This document shows positions 60,437 through 64,000 of a stretch of DNA of 64,000 nucleotides, piece by piece; positions within the stretch are counted from its first letter, which is position 1; each line of letters starts with the position of its first letter. This DNA comes from Solimonas sp036405815 (lineage in GTDB: Bacteria > Pseudomonadota > Gammaproteobacteria > Nevskiales > Nevskiaceae), in contig DASWWX010000011.1 of the NCBI GenBank assembly GCA_036405815.1, forward strand, positions 1 to 64,000. Reading direction: 5' to 3'. The notes beneath the pieces were generated by a model. The model was not told the DNA's origin. It ran no database searches and worked only from the letters and a program-made list of their open reading frames with translations. The position numbers and the translations under genes were made by a program.

Positions 60437-60898
60437 ATGACACCGGACGACTACACCGCCTTTCTGCACCGCAACATGCCGCTGACCGAGGCGATGGGCC
60501 TGCGCGTGCTGGACGCCGCGACCGGGCGCATCCGCCTGAGCGCGCCGCTGACGCCGAACCGGAATCTGCATGGCACCGCGTTCGGCGGCAGCCTGGCGGC
60601 GCTGGGCATCGTCGCCGGCTGGGCGGTGCTGCACCGCGGTCTGGCGGAGGCGAACGTGGCAGCGAGCCTGGTCGTGCATCGCAGCGAACTGGAGTATCGG
60701 AAACCGGCGACCACGGAGCTGATCGCGGATTGCGCGTTGCCGGCGGCGGACTGGCCGGCATTTTTGGCGACGCTGCGCGAGGGCCGTCGCGCCCGCATCG
60801 CGGTCGCGACCGATGTGAGCGCGGGCGGCGTCCAGGTGCTGCGCGTGGACGCGCAGTATGTGGCGCTGCCCGGTGCCGATGCCGGCGGCGCGACGTGA
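60437..60898 (+). CDS. YiiD C-terminal-type thioesterase
   Basis: The 153-residue protein has a hotdog fold of the YiiD_C type: MPLTEAMGLRVLDAATGRIRL, then LTPNRNLHGTAFGGSLAALGIVAGWAVL, with HGTAFGGS as the likely active-site turn, and SELEYRKPAT. In Escherichia coli the equivalent domain is fused to an acetyltransferase; here it stands alone. It should cleave an acyl-CoA or acyl-ACP. TACAGT at 60425 lies so close to the ATG that a leaderless mRNA is possible. Its stop overlaps the next GTG start. Confidence 0.85.
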   Translation: MTPDDYTAFLHRNMPLTEAMGLRVLDAATGRIRLSAPLTPNRNLHGTAFGGSLAALGIVAGWAVLHRGLAEANVAASLVVHRSELEYRKPATTELIADCALPAADWPAFLATLREGRRARIAVATDVSAGGVQVLRVDAQYVALPGADAGGAT

Positions 60899-61749
60899 AG
60901 CGCGCGCGCATCGGCTGGGGTCTGGTGCTGGGGCTGCTGTGTACTCCGTTGCTGGCCGCGCCGCGCGTGGAACGGGTGGCATTCACACTCGACGACGGGC
61001 GACGCATCGAGGCCGAGCTGCGCGGGCCGGCGGGGCGTGATGCGCCGCTGCCCGTGGTGTTGCTGTTCGGCGGTTTTCGCGGGGCGGCGACGGTGCTGGA
61101 TGCGGTGCCGTCAGATTTGCCCCTGATTGCCGCCAGCTTCGATTATCCCTTCGATCCGCCGCGGCGTTTCCGCTTTCCGCAAAGCTTCGGCGACCTGCCG
61201 GCGCTCAAGCGCGGCATCGACCAGACCTTCGAAGGCATCGAGCAATTGGTCGCGCATCTGCGCAGCCGCGACGATGTCGATGCCCAGCGCATCACCATCG
61301 TCGGCGCCAGCCTCGGTGCGCCGTTCGCAGTGATCTCGGCGGCGGAACTCGACCTGCCGGGGGTGGTGCTGGTGCATGGCTTCGGCGAGGTGCGTCGCGT
61401 CATCGCCCAACAGTTCATCCGCAAGCTGGAACCGCGTTACGGTGCGTGGGCGCGCGCGCCGAGCTGGGGCCTGGCCAACGCGATCACCTGGGGATTCCGC
61501 CTGCCGGCGCCGGAAGACTACGCGTCGCGACTGCGCGCCTCGCAACGCGTGCTGATGATCACGGCCGGCGACGACGATCTGATTCCCGCTCAAGCCACCG
61601 AGACGCTGTGGCAGTCGTTGCAGGCCTCGCAGGCGCGTGTCGAGCGCGTGGACCAGCCGGGCGTGCATCTGCGCGGTACCGGCGATGCGCGCATCGCCGA
61701 CCTGGTGGGTCAGGCTCTGAGATGGATGGGACGCGAAGGCCTGCGCTGA
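60895..61749 (+). CDS. Exported alpha/beta hydrolase
   Basis: The 284-residue protein starts at a GTG overlapping the thioesterase stop (GTGA). It has a signal peptide (IGWGLVLGLLCTPLLAAP), a nucleophile elbow IVGASLGAPFAV (Ser in GASLG), an acidic residue in TAGDDDLIP and a possible His in QPGVHLRGTGD. The fold is that of a serine hydrolase acting in the periplasm. Substrate unknown; coupling to a thioesterase gene hints at ester or acyl chemistry (inference). Confidence 0.8.
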   Translation: MKRARIGWGLVLGLLCTPLLAAPRVERVAFTLDDGRRIEAELRGPAGRDAPLPVVLLFGGFRGAATVLDAVPSDLPLIAASFDYPFDPPRRFRFPQSFGDLPALKRGIDQTFEGIEQLVAHLRSRDDVDAQRITIVGASLGAPFAVISAAELDLPGVVLVHGFGEVRRVIAQQFIRKLEPRYGAWARAPSWGLANAITWGFRLPAPEDYASRLRASQRVLMITAGDDDLIPAQATETLWQSLQASQARVERVDQPGVHLRGTGDARIADLVGQALRWMGREGLR

Positions 61750-61873
61750 GACCGAGTCGCATCACGTGCGGCCGAACGCCGAAGCGATCCGGTCCGAGCG
61801 CGAGGCGATGACGCTCGATTTCCACAAGAGGCGCGCCTAGCATGACGCCATTCTTCTTGATCGAATCGCTGCG

Positions 61874-62401
61874 ATGACCGTCTATCGTCACTGTCCCCGT
61901 TGCGCCCGCCCGCTGGTCGATCGCGAACAGGGCGGCTTCCTGCGCCGCGCCTGCGAGGACGGCGCCTGCGGCTTCGTCTGGTGGGACAACCCGACGCCGG
62001 TGGTGGCGGCGGTGGTCGAGCATGAAGGTGAGCTGATCCTGGCGCGCAACAAGCTCTGGCCGGTCAAGTTCTACGCGCTGATCACCGGCTTTCTCGAAAA
62101 GAACGAAGTGCCGCACGAGGCGGTGCTGCGCGAGGTCGAGGAAGAACTGGGGCTGAAGGCGCACACGCCCAGCTTCATCGGGCACTACAGCTTCGAGCGC
62201 ATGAACCAGCTCATCATCGCCTACCACGTCGTCGGCGAAGGCCAGATCGTGCTGGGCGAAGAGCTGAGTGATTACATCCGTGTGCCATTCGAGCGCGCCC
62301 GCTACTGGCCCGCAGCCACCGGTCTGGCCCTGCGCGACTGGCTGCGCGGGCGTGGCCACGACCCGCAGGCGATGGAACTGCCCGCGCGCCCGCGCGAGTG
62401 A
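61874..62401 (+). CDS. Nudix hydrolase with N-terminal zinc ribbon
   Basis: The 175-residue protein has a zinc-ribbon-like start (CPRCARPLVDREQGG, then CEDGACGF) and a complete Nudix box (GFLEKNEVPHEAVLREVEEE, then LGL; the pattern GX5EX7REUXEEXGU holds). Such two-part proteins resemble small NADH-pyrophosphatase relatives that hydrolyse nucleotide diphosphate derivatives. The ATG at 61874 follows ATCGCTGCG with no clear Shine-Dalgarno. The 124 bp upstream hold no clear gene. Confidence 0.87.
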   Translation: MTVYRHCPRCARPLVDREQGGFLRRACEDGACGFVWWDNPTPVVAAVVEHEGELILARNKLWPVKFYALITGFLEKNEVPHEAVLREVEEELGLKAHTPSFIGHYSFERMNQLIIAYHVVGEGQIVLGEELSDYIRVPFERARYWPAATGLALRDWLRGRGHDPQAMELPARPRE

Positions 62402-62459
62402 AGAGTTCGCCAGAGATCTCGGCAGAGATGTCCTCGGAGATCTGCTTAAGGGTTTCGCG

Positions 62460-64000
62460 CTAGCCGAGGCGCGACAGCTCGCGCAGCAGTAAGGCGCGCG
62501 CAACGCGGTCCTGCAGCGTGCGCGGCGTCTCCAGGTTCAGGCGTTGCAGATGCGTGCGATCTTCGGCGCGCGGCGAGGGTGCGCGCAGGGCGGCCAGCAA
62601 CAGGCGCCATTTCGGCGTCGAGGCGGCCGCGGCTTTGACGCGCTGCAGGGCCTTGAGCAGCAATTGCTCTTGCGCGGTGAAATCCGAGCCCAGCGGAAAG
62701 TCGGGCAGCAGATCGCCGCTACGCGCTGAAGCCAGTGCCGCATTCAGATGCTGCGGCAAATTGCGACGACAGGCCTCGGGAATCGTGTAGCCCGCCTCGA
62801 TCTTGCCGGCCTTCTGCGCGGCGTCCAGCAACTGCGGCTGGAAGCGTGCATCCGCGATGGCGATCAGCGCCTTGGCCACTTCGCTGTCGGTCCTGGAGCG
62901 CAGGTCGGCGACGCCGTATTCGGTGACGACGATGTCGCGCAGGTGGCGCGGAATCGTGCAGTGGCCGTAATTGAAGACAATGTTGCTGCTCGGCGGCTTG
63001 CCGTCCTGCTCACGGATGGCGCGGATCAGGATGATGGAGCGCCCGGTGCGCAGCTGATGCGCCATGGCGACGAAGTTGTACTGCCCGCCGACGCCGGAAA
63101 TCACACGGCCGTCATCGAGTCCGTCGGAGACGACCGCGCCGGACAGCGTCGCCATGATGCCGGTATTGATGAAGCGCGCGTGCTGACGCTGCAGTTGGTA
63201 TAGCCGCGGATTCAGGTCGAGCTGGTTGACCTTGTCGACGCCGGTCATGCAGATCTCGCGGCGCTGCTGCTCGCTCAGATCGTGCAGGCCCTGATAGAAA
63301 TCGCGCGGGCCGAGGAAGAAGCCGCCGTGCAGCACGATGCCATTGCGCAGCTGCGTGCCGAGGCAGCGCCGCATGACGCGGCGCGCCTCCGGATCGGCGA
63401 CGTTGGCCAGCACGCGCGCGCCGTCCGGCGCGACCAGATGACCCTGCTCGTAGCGTGTGGCATCGGTGAACAGGCCGTGGTGCTGCAGGATCTGGAAATC
63501 CTGGGTGCGCAGCGCGCGTACACCCAGCGATTCCAGGCCGTCGAGCACGTCCGGCGTCAGGTGCTCGGGATCGCAGCGGCCGTCGTTGATCAGCTGTTGC
63601 AGCGCCCAGAAGTCGTAGACGCGGCGCTTGAGAATGCCGTCCTTGTACAGCGGCAGCAGGCCATCGACGAACATCTCGGTGGCGCCATACAGGCCGTCGT
63701 CGAACGGCGTCTGACCGCCGATCGCAGCGGCCAGCGGTTCGGTATCGGGGCCGGCACCCAGCGCGGCCAGCAGGTCGCGATACGCATCCGTGCGTGCGTG
63801 CCGCAGTCGTAAGGCGTGAACCACGGCGTCGCCCAGGGCGCCGATCCCGACCTGCAGGGTGCCGCCGTCACGTACCAGCGCGCTGGTGCGCAGGCCGATC
63901 GCATAGTCGGGCGTGGCCACCGGCGTCTTGGGGGTCGAGAACAGGGCGCTGTGATAACGCGGGGTGTCGATCACGCAATCGAAGACCGACGGTTCCACCT
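62460..64000 (-). CDS. Acetyl-CoA hydrolase/transferase family protein (5' end beyond window)
   Basis: About 513 residues are visible, and the frame stays open to the right edge, so the N-terminus is missing. The C-terminal CoA-transferase domain is complete: GIGALGDAVVHAL, GATEMFVDGLLPLYKDGIL, NTGIMATLSGAVVSDGLDDG, ISGVGGQYNFVAMA and DIVVTEYGVADLRSRTDSE. Family members (COG0427) hydrolyse acetyl-CoA or transfer CoA between short acids; the catalytic Glu is expected near TEMF or TEYG. The version here has a C-terminal extension of about 90 residues after the domain, seen in larger proteobacterial forms. Confidence 0.9.
   Translation of the reverse strand, partial: VEPSVFDCVIDTPRYHSALFSTPKTPVATPDYAIGLRTSALVRDGGTLQVGIGALGDAVVHALRLRHARTDAYRDLLAALGAGPDTEPLAAAIGGQTPFDDGLYGATEMFVDGLLPLYKDGILKRRVYDFWALQQLINDGRCDPEHLTPDVLDGLESLGVRALRTQDFQILQHHGLFTDATRYEQGHLVAPDGARVLANVADPEARRVMRRCLGTQLRNGIVLHGGFFLGPRDFYQGLHDLSEQQRREICMTGVDKVNQLDLNPRLYQLQRQHARFINTGIMATLSGAVVSDGLDDGRVISGVGGQYNFVAMAHQLRTGRSIILIRAIREQDGKPPSSNIVFNYGHCTIPRHLRDIVVTEYGVADLRSRTDSEVAKALIAIADARFQPQLLDAAQKAGKIEAGYTIPEACRRNLPQHLNAALASARSGDLLPDFPLGSDFTAQEQLLLKALQRVKAAAASTPKWRLLLAALRAPSPRAEDRTHLQRLNLETPRTLQDRVARALLLRELSRLG

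Noticed and set aside
61766..61843. 25-codon plus-strand ORF before the Nudix gene (GTG start, ends DFHKRRA)
   Set aside because: Codon use looks plausible, but there is no ribosome binding site, no overlap with a neighbour and no family.

Overview
This window is GC-rich, densely coded, single-copy chromosomal DNA of a gammaproteobacterium around the replication origin. The evidence is the block gyrB-recF-dnaN-dnaA / rpmH-rnpA-yidD-yidC-mnmE, with perfect DnaA boxes on both sides of dnaA and two Pseudomonas-type parS palindromes inside recF. The DUF1302/DUF1329 pair, the fatty acid hydroxylase and the ArgR/OruR-type AraC regulator suggest a lipid- or hydrocarbon-using lineage such as Nevskiales/Solimonadaceae; that placement is inference. 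I see no insertion sequence, prophage, CRISPR array, tRNA or rRNA, and no gap over 300 bases.

Layout, left to right. 1-4.7 kb: two tandem lipoproteins (one cut by the edge), glycerol kinase divergent from a monoacylglycerol-lipase-like hydrolase, and an ECF sigma/anti-sigma pair. 4.8-7.5 kb: hemB-aroE and a short-chain dehydrogenase. 7.5-12.5 kb: hisB-hisH-hisA-hisF-hisE-tatA-tatB-tatC, all on the minus strand. 12.7-15.1 kb: a TonB-dependent receptor. 15.2-16.7 kb: dtd, preceded by a previously unnoticed 40-codon ORF with a very strong ribosome binding site, then an LpxL-family acyltransferase. 16.8-20.9 kb: a GldA/GldF/GldG-like ABC operon ended by a clear terminator. 20.9-23.5 kb: mutM, a small membrane protein and an old-yellow-enzyme-family oxidoreductase, overlapping by ATGA.

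23.5-32.4 kb is the most interesting block: an NtrY-like sensor kinase, an NtrC-like sigma-54 activator, two FtsX/MacB-type permeases, an ABC ATPase, a membrane fusion protein and a TolC-family channel, all on one strand. The 150 bp upstream of the channel gene hold a textbook enhancer-dependent promoter: an 18-bp palindrome plus phased CGGACA repeats, a perfect IHF consensus, and -24/-12 elements. I read the block as a self-regulated tripartite exporter of unknown substrate.

32.4-38.4 kb: DUF1329, DUF1302, a membrane protein and a fatty acid hydroxylase in one operon, divergent from an AraC regulator. 38.4-39.3 kb: apaG and sufT. 39.5-44.4 kb: an RND pump with a reduced proton-relay motif, its adaptor, and a SIMPL-domain periplasmic protein. 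44.5-46.2 kb: purE-purK. 46.2-54.4 kb: degV-family and SDR genes downstream of gyrB, then recF, dnaN, dnaA. 54.7-58.5 kb: rpmH to mnmE. 58.5-64 kb: a CPA2 antiporter, a YiiD-type thioesterase coupled to an alpha/beta hydrolase, a Nudix hydrolase, and an acetyl-CoA hydrolase/transferase cut by the right edge.
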